From Vicugna pacos (taxonomy: Eukaryota; Chordata; Mammalia; Artiodactyla; Camelidae), in NCBI RefSeq assembly GCF_048564905.1, contig NC_132998.1, positions 58,352,484 through 58,416,483 of the forward strand: a stretch of 64,000 nucleotides of DNA, written 5' to 3'. Position numbers and translations under genes: made by a program. Below the pieces are notes generated by a model, which worked only from the letters and a program-made list of their open reading frames with translations, made no database searches and was not told the origin of the DNA. Shown one piece after another: positions 23,985 to 36,662 of this stretch. Numbering within the stretch: position 1 is the first letter of the stretch; the number at the start of each line of letters is the position of its first letter.

Positions 23985-24110
23985 GACCCAGACTGTGATC
24001 TCCTTGAGGGCAGGACTGTTCCTGGCCCATCCTAGCATCCCAGGTTCCTGCCCGAGGTGTGTCCCTGAGTAGGTTCTCAGTGAGCTGTTGTTGAACAGTG
24101 AAGGAGTCAA
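23985..24110 (+). mobile_element. L2 LINE 3' end
   Basis: gatctccttgagggcaggac and tgttgttgaacagtgaa match the L2 3' end. Confidence 0.55.
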
Positions 24111-25517
24111 TGAACGAACCTTTTCTTCCCAGTAGGGGAAGAACAGGGTTCTACAAGGCTGAGCCTAGGGACCTGCCATCCGGCAGGAATCTCGCCACGT
24201 AGAAATGTGTTTCGTATTCTCCTCAAACATTCTGGAGAAGCTAGAAGCAAAGAGGTGCCGCAGGGTCCCGTAGTACATTGCCTGGAATCCTTGTTCTGAA
24301 TAAGCCCAGACCCTGACCTTGTTCCTGATGAGACCGTGGCCTGAGGACTCTGTGGCCCCAGCTCTACAACAGCAACGTCCCAGGAGATGGCAGGAGCTGA
24401 GACCCTGCTCAAGGGTGGGCCTCACAGGATCAGGGCCTCCAAGATCAGCTGCCCAGTGGGGGTTGGTGGGAAGGCCCAGCCAGCCCTCAAGGGGAGCATG
24501 GGGGAGGGTCCTGGGTTAGGTCTGCAGATGACACTGGAGACAAGATTCGGAGTCCACGTGGGAAGGATTGTTTGGTGAGAGCAGGCAGTGGAGAGGGGTC
24601 TGTATGGCGGGGTGGCCTCTGCCCCACTCATGGAAGCAGACTGTCTCCTCTTCCATCACAGTTTGTGGAAGGCTGGGAGGACTTAGTGACCCCCAAGGAA
24701 GGCCTTTGAGCCTGATGCAGTCTGCACACAGATGCCTGAAGGCACCAGGGCATGAAATGCCCCCCACACCTGCCTCCTCGGTCCTCCTCTGTATCCTATC
24801 ATACGAGTAACGATGCCAGTTTACTCATCACTGGACCACCCGCCCTTTCTTGGGGGACCTTCCTTCCTGTGGGCTTTCCTTTCACTTTGATGCGCCTGCA
24901 TCCTCTCATCTGCCCTTCCTGTGCTCACTTCAGCTTCATTCTCTGCTTTGTCTCCTGCTCCCTGCCCCTCCTTCCCTCCCTCTGCCTCCTGGCAGCCATT
25001 CTTTCCTCCTTGGGCCTCCCTTGCTTCTCTTCATCGGCCCAGAGTGCTTTATGTTCCTCTCTTCCCCGTCACTTTCCTCCTCTCCTCCCTCTTGGCGGCC
25101 TCTTTCCTTCCCTTCCAGTTCCTCTCAAATTGCTAGACTTAATTTCTCTTTGTCCCTCTCAGACCCAGCATGAATCAAGGCCTTTAGCATCTTCCACCCT
25201 CTGGGGCTTTCATCTCCAAGATGACCTGGTGTGAGTCATCTCACATGACTGTGGCCTGAAGAAGCCTTTCTTGGAAATGCCACCCTGGACCCTGAGTCAT
25301 GCCACTGGATTAAGGGAGATGAGCAAATGCTGCCCTGGGTGTTGCTGTTCTTCCTGCAGGGAGGTGGTGAGGAGTCCAAGCCTGGCTTCATCAGAACTGT
25401 GTTCTTTCCATAGAGCATTGCTCATGTGTCCATCCAATCAATCTCTTCAATCTTTTCCAGTCCCATATGGGAATGGACTCTTGTACTGGTCCTAGTTTGT
25501 ATTTCCCTGATTTCCAG

Positions 25518-26125
25518 TGTTACTGAACCAAACTTGGGTACCCGCTCCCTCACACGTAGTAAAGCCAATCTCCTGACACCGAGTTGTGGTGAAGGAAGGT
25601 ACAGTGTTTATTGCAGGCGCCAAGCAAGGAGTCCAGGCAGCTAGTGCTTCAAAGACCTGAACTCCCTGGATGCTTTCAGGAAATGGTTTATAAAGCCAGA
25701 GTGAGGGCAGGGCTTGTGGGGCGTGTAATCAGCTTGTGGACGTTCTTCTGACTGGTTGGTAAGTGACGTAGTTGGGAGTCAACTTCATCAACCTTCTGGT
25801 TCCAACCAGTCTGAGGTCTATGTGCTTGTGGGCAGCATACAGTTAACTTCTTCCACCTAGTGGGAGTTTTAGTATCTGCAAAACAGCTCAGAATATTATC
25901 TATAGCCCTTGGGGAGGAACTAAAGGTCCTTGACTTTGTTTAATGGGTAAACTAGTATCATCCTTGTCTTGCTTGACTGTTTTCCTTTATTTCTGTATTT
26001 TCTCACTTCTCTGATTAAATTTATTCTTTGGAACTGGCGAAAGCCTAGGAGGCTAAAATTTTTCTACAGACAAGAGGCAGGCAGAGGACATGGTGGGGGA
26101 GCTGCTCGGGTACACTAGGGACAAG
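25518..26125 (-). mobile_element. ERV solo LTR
   Basis: On the - strand it has a poly(A) signal (cctgcaataaacac) near its 3' end and caccacaactcggtgtcagg after it, with a long U3 containing the aaggaccttt and aggtggaagaagttaact segments. Looks like an LTR group that is abundant in artiodactyl genomes. Fossil. Confidence 0.6.
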
Positions 26126-26529
26126 ATGAAAACAGTGCCTTTGTTTTAAACTCTTTTTAAGGGAAATACTACCTACCTCTCACTCCCTTTCTTCCTGTAA
26201 AATTTGACCTGACCAGCCTGCTACTGGCTTTCCCACTAACAAATGACATTCCATGGCCTCATTCTAAAAAAATTTGTTAATCTTCATAAATTCAGAATCA
26301 TGTAAGACAGAGAAGAAAATGCCCCTTCCCCCTTCCCCTGCACAGCAATTGTGAGATAACTTGCTGTGGCATAGAAGTAATTCAAAGAGCTAGTTCAACG
26401 AATCTGAACATAAGATTAAATCTTACATTCACTGAGTATCAGTTTTGATTTTTGTGCTGTTGGACTCTTGTGTGAATACTGGTAGCTACTACCAAGTAGG
26501 ATAAGGTAGGGTGGGTGAAGGGGTTCTGG

Positions 26530-26735
26530 AGCCAGTTGCTTGGGTTCCAGTCTTGTCTATACCACCTGCTGGATTTTGACTCTTGGCAAGTTACTTAGCA
26601 CCTCTGTGCTTCTGTCCTGTCATATAAGAATAGAGACAATAATAGAACCTCCTCATAGGTGGTCATGAGGCTTAAGTGAGTTTGTTTAAATTCGTATCTA
26701 TGTGTCTTATAAAGAATGGTATAGAAGTGTTTGCA
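26530..26735 (+). mobile_element. MIR SINE
   Basis: ggcaagttacttagcacctc and agaatagagacaataatag fit the MIR core and tail. Confidence 0.6.
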
Positions 26736-26779
26736 GTTATATATCACTAGAAATCTGTCTCTGCAAACAGAGCATTAAA

Positions 26780-28168
26780 CATCATCTTGCAAAAGTTGTA
26801 TAAAACCCATACACTGAAAACATTACTAAGAGATGATAAAGAAGACCTAAATAAATAGATGTATCACGTTCATGGATCGGAGGGCTCAATATTATTCAGA
26901 TGTCAATCCTATAGACTCCATGCAATCCCATCACATTCTCAGGGTCCCACCCCCTTGTGGTAGCTTTGAAATATGTGGACTTGGTCAGGCCAAAGGACAT
27001 TTTTCAGAATTTCCTTCCCAGCGGTTTTGGATCAGGCCACAAGAAGACTATTCTGGCTGATTTCGAGAGAGGACATGAAGTAGCACCTTTTCTAGGTGCT
27101 CACGTGTTGGTGTGCTGACTTGACTCACGCCCTGGTGTGAAGCAGCAACCACACTTGACTGCAGTTGCCCGGACTTCCCCTACGTCTCCCTGGAGCATGA
27201 GATCTTTAGCTCTGGGAGGAGGAGCCCTGGCAGGACATGCAGACCACTAAAGTCAGCGGCATGAACACTTGTATGGGCTTCTGTCCAGCCTCATTTGCTC
27301 CACAGCTCATCCTGAGGTTCCAGCTTGTTTTCACTCTTTCACACTTTACATCTGCCTTCCCTTCCCAATTGCTTTCCTGCAGACTTCAAGCTGCAGCATC
27401 AGACATTAAGGCAACACCTTACAGCGACTGCTTAACCAGACCCCACAACTGCAGCAATGTGGAGTTCTTATATGCACTGTGTGATCCAGGAGTCCCACCT
27501 CTGGGTATATATGGGAAGGGAATGAAATCAATATGTCAAAGAGAGAAAGAGATCGCCTTATGATGCATCCCACGTTCACTGAGCCATTATTCATGATAGC
27601 CAAGATATGGAAACAACTGAAGTGCCCATTGATGGATGAATGGATAAAAAAGATATGATATATATAATGTATTATTATATTTTCAACCATAAGAAGAAAA
27701 TCTTGCCATTTGGGGCAATGTGGATGAAGCTGGAGGGTATAATGCTACTTGAAATAAGCCAGACAGAGAAAGACAAATACAAAGTATGGTATCATTTATA
27801 TGTTAAAAAAAAAAAACAGACAGACTCATAGAAACCAGAAGTATAATGGTGGTTGCCAGGGGTTGGAGGTGGCGGAAATGGAAAAAGTTGGTCAAAGGGT
27901 ACAAATTTTCAGTTATAAGATGAGTAAGTTCTGAGGACCTAATTTACAGCATGGTGAATATAGTTAATGACACTGTATTGGCGACTTGGAATTTGCTAAG
28001 AGGAAATCTTAAAAGTTCTCACCATACAAAAGGTAGCTATGTGAAGTGTTGGATGTGTTAACTTGATTGTGGTCCTCATTTTACAATGTATATGTATATC
28101 GAGTCATCACATTGTATATTTTATACAATTTTATTGGTCAGTTATACCTCAATAAAGCTGGGGAAAAA
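26780..28168 (+). mobile_element. old L1 fragments with an intervening unknown segment
   Basis: 26780-26935 fits the late ORF2 region (agacctaaataaatagatg, actccatgcaatccc); 27410-28168 fits the ORF2 end and 3' UTR (ttcatgatagccaagatatg, ggttgccaggggttgg, ttatacctcaataaagctgg). Between them about 470 bp, family not recognised, may be an insertion. Confidence 0.65.
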
Positions 28169-28479
28169 AACCCAAAAGTCCTTATATGAGATAAATGTAT
28201 CAGAGGTGCTATGATTCATGGTTGAACCCTGACTAATGCATCCTTGAAGTGTTACCCACCTCCTTCAATCTCTCCAAACACATTTAATAAAATTTTGATG
28301 CTCATTTGGCTTTGTGTGAAATGTATTTGCTTCTTGGGGAATGTGATCAAGGCTGAGCCCTACCCTGACTAGGGAATAACGGATATTGATTTCCAGTGGG
28401 TTCAAACTAGATCATCAGGATTTGGATCAAACTCCTGCCTTCACCTAGACCGGCACATTGCTAAATAATTTCTGCGTTA

Positions 28480-30500
28480 AAGACAAAATTGTAAAGGCAA
28501 TTGGGCATGTTTGGAACTCCCTGATTATTTAAAACAATACATAGAGAATTTGTAGACTAAAACAAGAGGAAATTTGTGTCATTATATGCATATATTAGAA
28601 AAGAAAAAACTGATATTTGAAGCTTAAGTGATCAGTTCAAGAACTGAGAAAAGGGACTAAAAAGGATTATCATCGAAACCTAGTACATTGAAGCAGATAA
28701 AGCTGAAAAATCTCTGCAAAAAAAGAGAAAAGAAAAATAAAAACATTATGAATAAAATGGGATCATAATTATACAGACTGTAAAGACTCTGTACATTTTA
28801 CATAGGTGTAAAAAATCAGAACAGAATACTATGAATATACATGCCAATAAATCTGAAAAAATGAGGCAGAATGAGCAACTTTCTAGAAGAAAAGTGATAG
28901 AAATGATCCTAAATGAAACAGAACACATGAATTAACCCTAAACCATTAAAGACATGCAATTATTGGTTAAAATGTCCACATAAACAACCGTATCATATTG
29001 CCAGCCCAGGAGGCTTTATGCTGATTTCAGTCAACTCTGTAAGGATCAGAACTGAACTTCCTCAGAAAATAGGAAAAAAAATTAAACCTCCCTCAATTGA
29101 TCTCGGGCAGCTACAATAATCTTGATTTTTAAATGCAAAGAACATGAAAAAGAAACTCATAGTCATATTCATGTATAAACATAGATGCAAAAAAATGATA
29201 ATTAAACCATCCACAAACAAATATTCAAGCCAACAAGACTTAAAGAAAATAGGACTTACAATTTTTATTTCTCTGTCTGGAAAAAAAAAGAATTACTAGA
29301 AATAGCAAGCAAGTTCTCAGCAAGTTTGGATTATATCCAAGTTCAATTCAGAAAAATTAATAATGTACCCAGACACTGGCAACAAACAAAACTTTAAAGA
29401 TAGATGAAGTCTACAATATCTCCAAGAAAAGTTTACTAGAAATAAGCCTAACAAAATTTGTAAGATCTTTGTGAAAAAGTATGACTCATTGAAAATGTAA
29501 AAGAAGACCTACAAAAATTGAGGTGTATACCATGTTAATGGATGGAGAGGCTCAGTACCACGAAGATGTCTGTGCCTCCCCAAAATGATCTGCACATTGA
29601 TATTAGAATTTTTCATGGAACATGAAAAAGGCTGTCCAGAAATTCATGTTGTTCTATGAGGGGTCAATGCAATTTCAAAGAGTAAGAAGATAAGGTTGAT
29701 CTCCGTTCCAGATATTAAGACTACTTGAAAGACATAAGGAGACCACTGTGGTGGTAGCACAAGCTTAGACAATGGAGCAGAGGAGAGAGTTCAGAGACAG
29801 CCTGCATACACACACACACACACACACACAAATACACACACACACACACACACACATTAAATAAGTTTGTGGGCTTATACATCAGTAGGACAGGAGGACA
29901 AGGATAGAAATTCATTAAATAGTTCTTATACTGCCTCTACATATACAAGATTAAAAATTAGATATCTATGTTATATACCACATACATACCTGAAAAATGG
30001 ATACATTTAAAAGCATTACAAATTCAAACATCTACACATGGAGAGACAACATAAACTAAGAGCCTAGTCACAGACCGGAAGAGAGTAGTTGCGCTGTGTA
30101 CGACTGACAAAGGATTACTATGCAGAATATCTAAAAATTCTTATAAAGCAATAAGGAAAGACAAATTGCCAACTAGAAAAATGTACAAAGGATGCGGCCA
30201 ACAGGTCTATAAAAGAGAAAACAGAAGGGACAGAAAAATGTGAAAAGTTGCTTGGTCTCACTAGAAATCAGGAAAATAGAAAATAAAACCTTAGTGGGAT
30301 GGCTTTTCACATCCCATCAGGTTGGGAAAATGAGAGGTCTCATAATACCAGTATTGGTGAGGATATGGGCAATGGTAACACTCTTCCTTTCTCCTGGAGG
30401 TGTGTGTTGGCACAAGAGCTTTGGAAAGCAATTTGGCAGTGAGTGCCAAGTATGGCGTTTTATTCCCATTGAGATCTCGATCCTGCTAAGGGCAGTAATA
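28480..30500 (+). mobile_element. old L1 ORF2 fragments
   Basis: Diverged ORF2 pieces: aggctttatgctgatttc, aaagaagacctacaaaaattg, aaaggctgtccagaaattc, actatgcagaatatctaaaa and catcccatcaggttgggaaa, in sense order. No intact frame. Confidence 0.6.
29806..29858. repeat. (CA)n microsatellite
   Basis: About 50 bp of CA repeats with one interruption (aaata). Confidence 0.9.
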
Positions 30501-30707
30501 GCCCAGCTAAAGGTACTCACGTTCCAGGCCTCCTGTAAGGTAGCAGTGAACATGACCTCTGGAAAGGCAGCTGTAGAACCTGGAGTTTTAGCTCTGAGTG
30601 GAAGGCAGCTCCCACCCTACTGAAAGCAGTAATAAACCATCATTATCTGGGATGCAACCAAAGGAATCCTGTTGTCACAGTCTTGTGTGGGCTAAACATC
30701 TCTGTCA

Positions 30708-31440
30708 GTTGTGCACAATGAACTTTTGTGTGCAAATTTGTATGTTGAAGCCCTGTTACCAAGTCCAAGCTGGTACTGCTCGCCGCACAACAGGCAAGTA
30801 AATTGAGAGATGAGTTGTTGGTGCAAGGAATAGTGACTTTATCTGGAAAGCTAGCAGATGAAAAACATGGTGGATGAGTGTCCCAAAGAACCATCTTCCC
30901 AGCGTTAAAATTCAGGTTTCTTTTATACTAAAAAGGAAGTGAATGTAGCTGGTTGTTGCAAACTTCTTGGTGCAGGAATCCTTTGTTCTTGCAGCTATCC
31001 ATGTAGGTCTGGTCACAATGTTTCTATAAACCTCCAACAAGACAATTGTTGTTTTCTCTTCTGTAGCTTTTAATCTCTATATGAATGGGAAAGGGTATAC
31101 CTTTAAAGGTCAGAGCCTTGAGAATGGGCTATCCTGTATATTTCAGGCAAATTCTTTTACAAAAGTGCAGAACCAGCATGACTAAGCACAGGTGACAGAG
31201 CGCAAGGGTCAGAGCTAAGGGAATAGATCCAATATGGAGTCAGGTTTGTTCTTCTCTGTTACAGTCCTAACCGCTAATGCGATGGAATTAGGAGGTGAGG
31301 CCTTTGGGGATGATTATGTTTAGATGAGGTCATGAGGGTGGGACCCCCATGAGGGGATTAATGTCCTTATCTCTCTCTTTCTGCCATGTGGAGGCTGAGG
31401 GGATTCTTGCAGAGGACCAAGCACAGAAATAGGAACTCAA
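30708..31440 (+). mobile_element. MLT1 LTR split by a younger LTR
   Basis: The MLT1 start (30708-30753) and its continuation (from 31264: taggaggtgaggcctttgg, aggtcatgagggtggga) are separated by an inserted LTR. Ancient MaLR fossil. Confidence 0.65.
30754..31263 (-). mobile_element. ERV LTR inserted in MLT1
   Basis: 510 bp, TG...CA ends, flanked by a possible short GYCC target duplication. On the - strand it begins tgtaacagag and contains ctccatattggatct, typical of class I ERV LTRs. Solo fossil, younger than its host element. Confidence 0.6.
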
Positions 31441-31572
31441 AGCACATTTGTCCCCTCACTTCTGGCTGTGCTGGGAGAAAGGAGTCCTGATCCAAGGTCC
31501 ACACTTTCTCATTACCTCTGTTCATTCAACAGGCAGGTGTAGAGCAAGACACTGGGCACAGATTCGGGCTGC

Positions 31573-31888
31573 AAGCAGGGGTTGGGTGGAGAGGCCTCCA
31601 GCCTGCCCTCATCCCAGAGGTGCTGGCCTCTGTCCTGCTCTCTTCAGCCAGGGTCTGACCCATCCCCTCTCTCTAGCATCTTTACTTTCTCTTTCCCTTT
31701 GCAATAATGTTGGGGCCTGCTGCACAGAGGGGCTCTTCTCCATCAGAGACTGAGCTCTGCCAAGAGGGAGGGCCCAAGAGAAGGTGGGGTCTGAGCCTGA
31801 GGAAGCAAACCACCCGAGGGCCCTCCCACCCCTGGTGCCAAAGCAGGAAGGAGGTGGGGCTTCGGCTGAGCCAGCCTGGGAGGTCACT
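31573..31888 (+). promoter_or_regulatory. A3Z2 promoter block (copy A of duplicated cassette)
   Basis: About 315 bp directly upstream of A3Z2 exon 1, matching 39291-39606 with only a handful of differences and a constant offset of 7,718. It contains actttctctttc at 31684-31695, whose reverse complement gaaagagaaagt fits the interferon-stimulated response element pattern GAAANNGAAA. There is no clear TATA box. Interferon induction is known for several A3 genes; here it is inferred from the motif. Confidence 0.6.
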
Positions 31889-31914
31889 TACAGATGAGAG
31901 CCCTGGGAGAGGAA

Positions 31915-31994
31915 ATGGAGCCCCAGCGCCCCAGACAAAGGGCAGGGCTGGGACTAGCCAGCCAAGGAGGCTGCAGCCAGATGCCCTGGATCAG
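31915..31994 (+). CDS. APOBEC3Z2: A3Z2 exon 1
   Basis: Encodes MEPQRPRQRAGLGL...CSQMPWI and ends in AG before donor gtacgg, leaving a 2-base overhang. The sequence is homologous to two non-coding exon-1 copies near 39.65 and 39.91 kb, so the coding use of this exon is specific to Z2. A second in-frame ATG near the end (in SQMPW) is an alternative start. Confidence 0.75.
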
Positions 31995-34900
31995 GTACGG
32001 CTGCTGCCTGCTCTGTCCCACTGGGCCCCCTCTGCAGCCCTTTCTTTGAGGTGGGCTCCACTGTGCCTCTGTCCTCGGCCTCCATCTCCCCGCAGTCCCG
32101 GAAGTCCCAGCCTTGCTCCTTTCTCTCTCTGGGCTCTTCCTCTGCAGGACCCACTCCCGCCTGAGGTTTTTGCTCTGTTCTGGGGCTGCCTGCACTATTG
32201 CTTCTGAACTGGCCCTTCCGGCTCCTCCTCCCAGCCCTGAACTGGCCCACCTCTTAGTCTGAAAGGCTGTGGGGCTAGGCGGTCCCCTCCCTGCCTGTCC
32301 CCTCTATTGGTCGGAAATATCTGTGCTCTGTGAACGCTTAGAATTTGGCTAAAGGATGATTGAAGCAGTTGGTGAATTTTGTTTGAAGCACATTGATCGA
32401 TTGTCTGTAGTATTTACACCATTGTGAACATCGTATGAGAATAGGTCTCTGGGGCTAGAAGGTAAATCATCTCACCCAAGGAAGTCTCTACTTGAGCAGA
32501 AAAATAAACGCAGACTGTTCACAAATCTGGCCACGCTTCACATTTATAACTGTACCACTAACATGGAATTGGAGGAAAGACCAGGAGAAACGCTCCTATA
32601 TTAAAATCAAGTAGAAAAGAAAACCACGTCCAAGACTGCACACAACTGCAAGGTCACACAGTGTAACAGCTGGAAATGGCTTTGACTGGTCCGGAGACCC
32701 AGCTCCATCACTTACTGCTCTGTGATTTGGGCAGGTGGCTTGTATCTGTGTGTCCCTGCCTCATCCTCTGTAAAATGGGCATGGCCCCCACAGAATTCGA
32801 GAAAGAATGGATGAGTTTACATACAGAAAGCACTTAGAGCAGTAGCCTGAGCCTGTGCATTTAGGCGTTAACCTGACATTAAAAAACAAAACACAACAAA
32901 CATGCACAAGTTAAAAGTCAGGAATAAATTCAACTGACATGTTAAAGGCAATGATTTTGGCGTGGAGAGGTTTTTTATTACTCTTTGATATTTTTTGAAT
33001 GGGTTGGGGGATGGGTGGGCAGGAAAACTGGAGTTGGGGTGGGGGGTGCTATTGGCAGGAGCAGAGCCTGGGCCCTTGGACAGGTCACCTGTCCTAGCTG
33101 TCCCAGCACCCTCTCCTGTCCGCCTCCCTGGGTCTTTCTGCCCGGAAAGGCAGCAGGAAATTCTCAGGGCCCAAGCGGGTTGAGGGGAGGCAATGCACCA
33201 GGAAGTCCAGGGGGTTGGGCTCTGGAGACACCAGCCAGGAGTAACTCTTAAGGGGCGCTCTCTACATTTTTCCTTTTCTCTCTTTTGTCCCCAGTAACCT
33301 AGTGGAGTGGATAGATCCCCAAACCTTCTTCTTCCACTTTGAAAACTTGGTGTATGCCTATGGGCGGAACCGCACCTACCTCTGCTACCAGGTGAAAAGA
33401 AAGGAGCACTGCTCACCTGTCTTCCCCGACAAGGGAGTCTTTCATAACAAGGTATGGGCCCGACGACACTCATCACAGGCAGGAGTGTTCACAGAGAAAA
33501 GAGGTGCAGCAGAAAGAAACAAAAGCATTTATTTGGTGTCTTAGAATCGCAATCTGGGGAGCACAGATTCTGGTGCAGGGAAGAGGAGGCAGGGGCACTT
33601 ATGAGCCTAGTGCCTTGGAAGGAAGCCTGGCAGCTGGTGGCGGCCACTCAGGATGGGAGCCTAGAGTTGGTTTTGCCAGGCTGGCCACCAGGCTGCTGCT
33701 TCGGCATGGCTTCCCGAGCCAGGTCACAGTGATGGTGCCGGTGGACGTCTGGGGCGATTCTGAACGCTCTGGGAGCCCCAGCACTGTGGCCTTGAATGGG
33801 AGAGTGGACTTCTCAAAAAAGAAGCTAGCCCACCAGTGTCCGGAGTTGGCTTTGGGGAGACCCGGGTGGTGGGGGATGGCTTCCTCAGGGTACCCTGCAC
33901 CCCCGCAACAGCTGTTACTGGAAGTGGAGCCCAGGCGGTGCTGTTAGTAGTCAGGGGTGGCCCTGAGCGGGCCGCTGGAGGGGATGGCTGCCGTGCTCTT
34001 GCTTGTGGGCTGGTGAAAACCTTGGCGGCGGCCCCTTGTGGGCCTCAGCACACGATCACAGGTGGCGGGGATGGAGACGCTAAGCCACGGAGCCCGTTTG
34101 TAGCAGTGACTGCCAGTGACCACTCCACAGCCCAGACGTCTGTGTCACTCGTTTAATGGTTACACCCAGTGCCCTTCCATCCTGTCTCACTTGCACAAGT
34201 TGTTTCCCAAAAATTATGATGGGAGTTATAATTACAATCATATTTCATGGGTTTTCTGACTATATCATGTCAGTTACCAGGAAAATGCCTTTTGCAGTGT
34301 CCAGTTTTTATCAAGGATGTGGATCTGGTGGTGATACATTCTGTTAGATGCCCTTGCCCAGTGCAGTAGCTCAAATCGAGTTCTTGTTTCAAAAATGGGA
34401 TGAAATGTTAGTCCCCAAGTGGTGTCCCTCATGTCAGACATGTTACAGAGGTTCACATAAGACAGTTGAGGATGTGGGGAAGATTGTGATAAGTACAAAT
34501 GCCATTTGGGGACCCTCGGTGGTGTAAGCTTTTTCTCACACATTTTCCATGTCCTTGGCCCATGAGGTCCCTGCTTGACCCTCCTGGATGGAGGGTCAAG
34601 CAGGCAAGATGATGGCGTTTGACTTACCCACCGGGCCTTGTTTAGAGAATCTGCTGGTATTGCATCTCCGAGTCTTGGAGGAAAATGCATCTTTAGAAAG
34701 TCCGGCCTATTGTGCACCAGTGCCTGCCAGGCCCTAGGAACTTCTCTGCTGGTTGGGTCCTTGCCCACCACAACTCTGCCTCCTCCCAGGGCCTGTGATC
34801 CCGCAGGGGAGGACCCTTAACCCATACCCCTGGTCCTGCCTGCCACCGGCCGGCTCTGAGCTCATGGACAGGTCTCCCTGGACGACCACTGCAGCATCAG

Positions 34901-36662
34901 CAGTCACCAATCAAGCCCACCGCCCTGAAGCCCCCCTGCCAACCACTAACCACTCCTGCAAAATGTGCCCCGCTCACCTGCCCCCTTTTCCACCCAGAAT
35001 GCAGCCTTTTCTGAACCTGTGTGGGGAAGGGGGCCATCTTGGATGGGCGGGGTAGGTGTGTGTGCTGGAGCAGTGCTATCCCACAGAAACTTAATTGGAG
35101 TCACATATGTCATCTTTCTTTTTCTACTACCCAGTGTTCAAAAAGTTAAGAGAAATTGATAGCATTAATATTGATAATGTTTTAGGCAATATAGTCATCC
35201 CTCAGTATGGGAGCGGGGTTGGTTCCAGGACTTCTGTGGATACCAAAATCCGCGGATGCTCAAGTCCCTTGTGTAAAATGGTGTAGTGTTTGCATATAAC
35301 CTATGCACATCCTCCCATATACTTTAGATCATCTCTAGTTTACTTATAATACCTAATACAATATAAATGCTGCATAATTGTCAGTACAATGTAGATGCTA
35401 TGTAAATAGTTGCCAGCCTGGCAAATTCAAGTTTTGCTTTTTGAAACTTACTGAAATTTTTTTCTGAATAATTTCAATGGGTGGTTGGTTGAATCCGCAG
35501 ATGACGAACCCACAGATGTGGAGGACTGACTGTATATCTAAGCTACTATTTTAATGATATGTTATCTAATATATAACTAAGATAAAACTTCTTCATGAGA
35601 TGGTTTACATTCTTTTACCTTTATACTAAGTCCCTGAAATGAGGCGTGTATTTTCATACTTGCCGCCCATCTCCGTTCAGACGAGCCACATTTCAAGGGC
35701 TCAGGAGATATGTGTGGCCGGTGGCTCCCCTCAGGGACAGGGCAGCTGTATGGCCCTCCCAGCAGACAGCACAGAGAACAAGCCTGGATCTTAGAGGGGC
35801 TGGCCTGGAGCAGGCACTCAGGATACTTGTAGAATGAATGAATGGGAGAATGGATGCTGGAATGAAGGGATGACTAAACAAAGGAAGGGAGGAGAGAGAT
35901 GGAAAGAAGGGATAAATCATGAATAGAATGCCTCTGGGACGTCTGCCCCTTACCCTTCCTCCCCATGCCCTACCCTCAATGCACCACCACACAGCCTGCC
36001 CTGCCGGCCAAGAGCATCCCCTTTCCTCCTCCATCTTCCCAGGTCTATCTCAATACTCCCTACCATGCCGAACTCTGCTTCCTCTCTTGGTTCAACAAGA
36101 GGCTGTCCCCTGATGAGTGTTACCACGTCACCTGGTTTGTGTCCTGGAGCCCCTGCGTCGCATGCGCAAAGCAGGTGGCTAAGTTCCTGGAGAAGAACAG
36201 GAACGTGAGACTGAGCATCTTCGCTGCCCGCCTCTACTACTTCTGGCAACCAGCGTTCCAGCAGGGGCTGTGCAAGCTGCATGGCGTGGGGGCCCAGGTG
36301 GGCATCATGTCCTACCAAGGTGAGAACAGAGGGGACCAGGGGGCTAGGGGACAGGGTGAGGGTAGGGTCGGGGGGACTCGAATGCCCTTCCGGGAGGGGG
36401 AGGGAGAGGAGAGCCTCGGAACCTGAGGCAGGACTGACGGCCCCTGGCAGGAGTGGGCAGGAGGGGACAGGGCACAGAAGGGTCAGCAGAGAAAGGCCTC
36501 CCAGGGCCGTGACCTGATGGCGCTCTCCCCTCTTTATCTCAGACTTTAAATACTGCTGGGAAAACTTTGTGTACAACCAGAGAATGCCCTTCAAGCCTTG
36601 GGAGAAACTATGTGAAAATTCTAAGTTCCTGGTCACAAAGCTTGAGGAGATTCTCAGGTGAG
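31915..36662 (+). CDS. APOBEC3Z2: APOBEC3 Z2-domain cytidine deaminase (A3Z2)
   Basis: Single-domain A3 deaminase of the Z2 class, the class of human A3C and the halves of A3F/A3G, which restrict retroviruses by deaminating reverse transcripts. Exons: 31915-31994, 33295-33451, 36043-36319 and 36543-36657, then read into the intron to a TGA at 36660-36662, giving 210 residues. Visible marks are GRNRTYLCYQV in exon 2, YHAELCFLSWF and SWSPCVACAKQVAKFL in exon 3 (complete zinc site), and DFKYCWENFVYNQ in exon 4. The start ATG has a good context (purine at -3, G at +4) and the segment CSQMPWI in exon 1 recalls the start of bovine A3Z2. The stop overlaps the donor of exon 4 (AG/GTGA), so the gene either stops here or is spliced on to A3Z3. 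Introns hold MIR, MER2 and hAT fossils. Confidence 0.92.

Larger units (their letters stand above)
15024..31572. other. Z1-Z2 intergenic region
   Basis: 16.5 kb without an A3 exon: I searched for YLCYQ/YLCYE, HxE and PCxxC blocks and found none. It is made of LTRs, L1, MIR, a camelid SINE, CT-rich tracts (24.9-25.1 kb) and unique DNA. Confidence 0.6.
33452..36042 (+). other. A3Z2 intron 2
   Basis: 2.6 kb. The first 600 bp are GC- and CpG-rich (to about 34.1 kb) and unrecognised; then unique sequence, the nested hAT/MER2 pair, and a (GAAT)n-like L2 tail near 35.83 kb. Confidence 0.6.

Noticed and set aside
29806-29858. CRISPR-like regular repeat
   Set aside because: Plain CA microsatellite in a vertebrate genome; no spacers.
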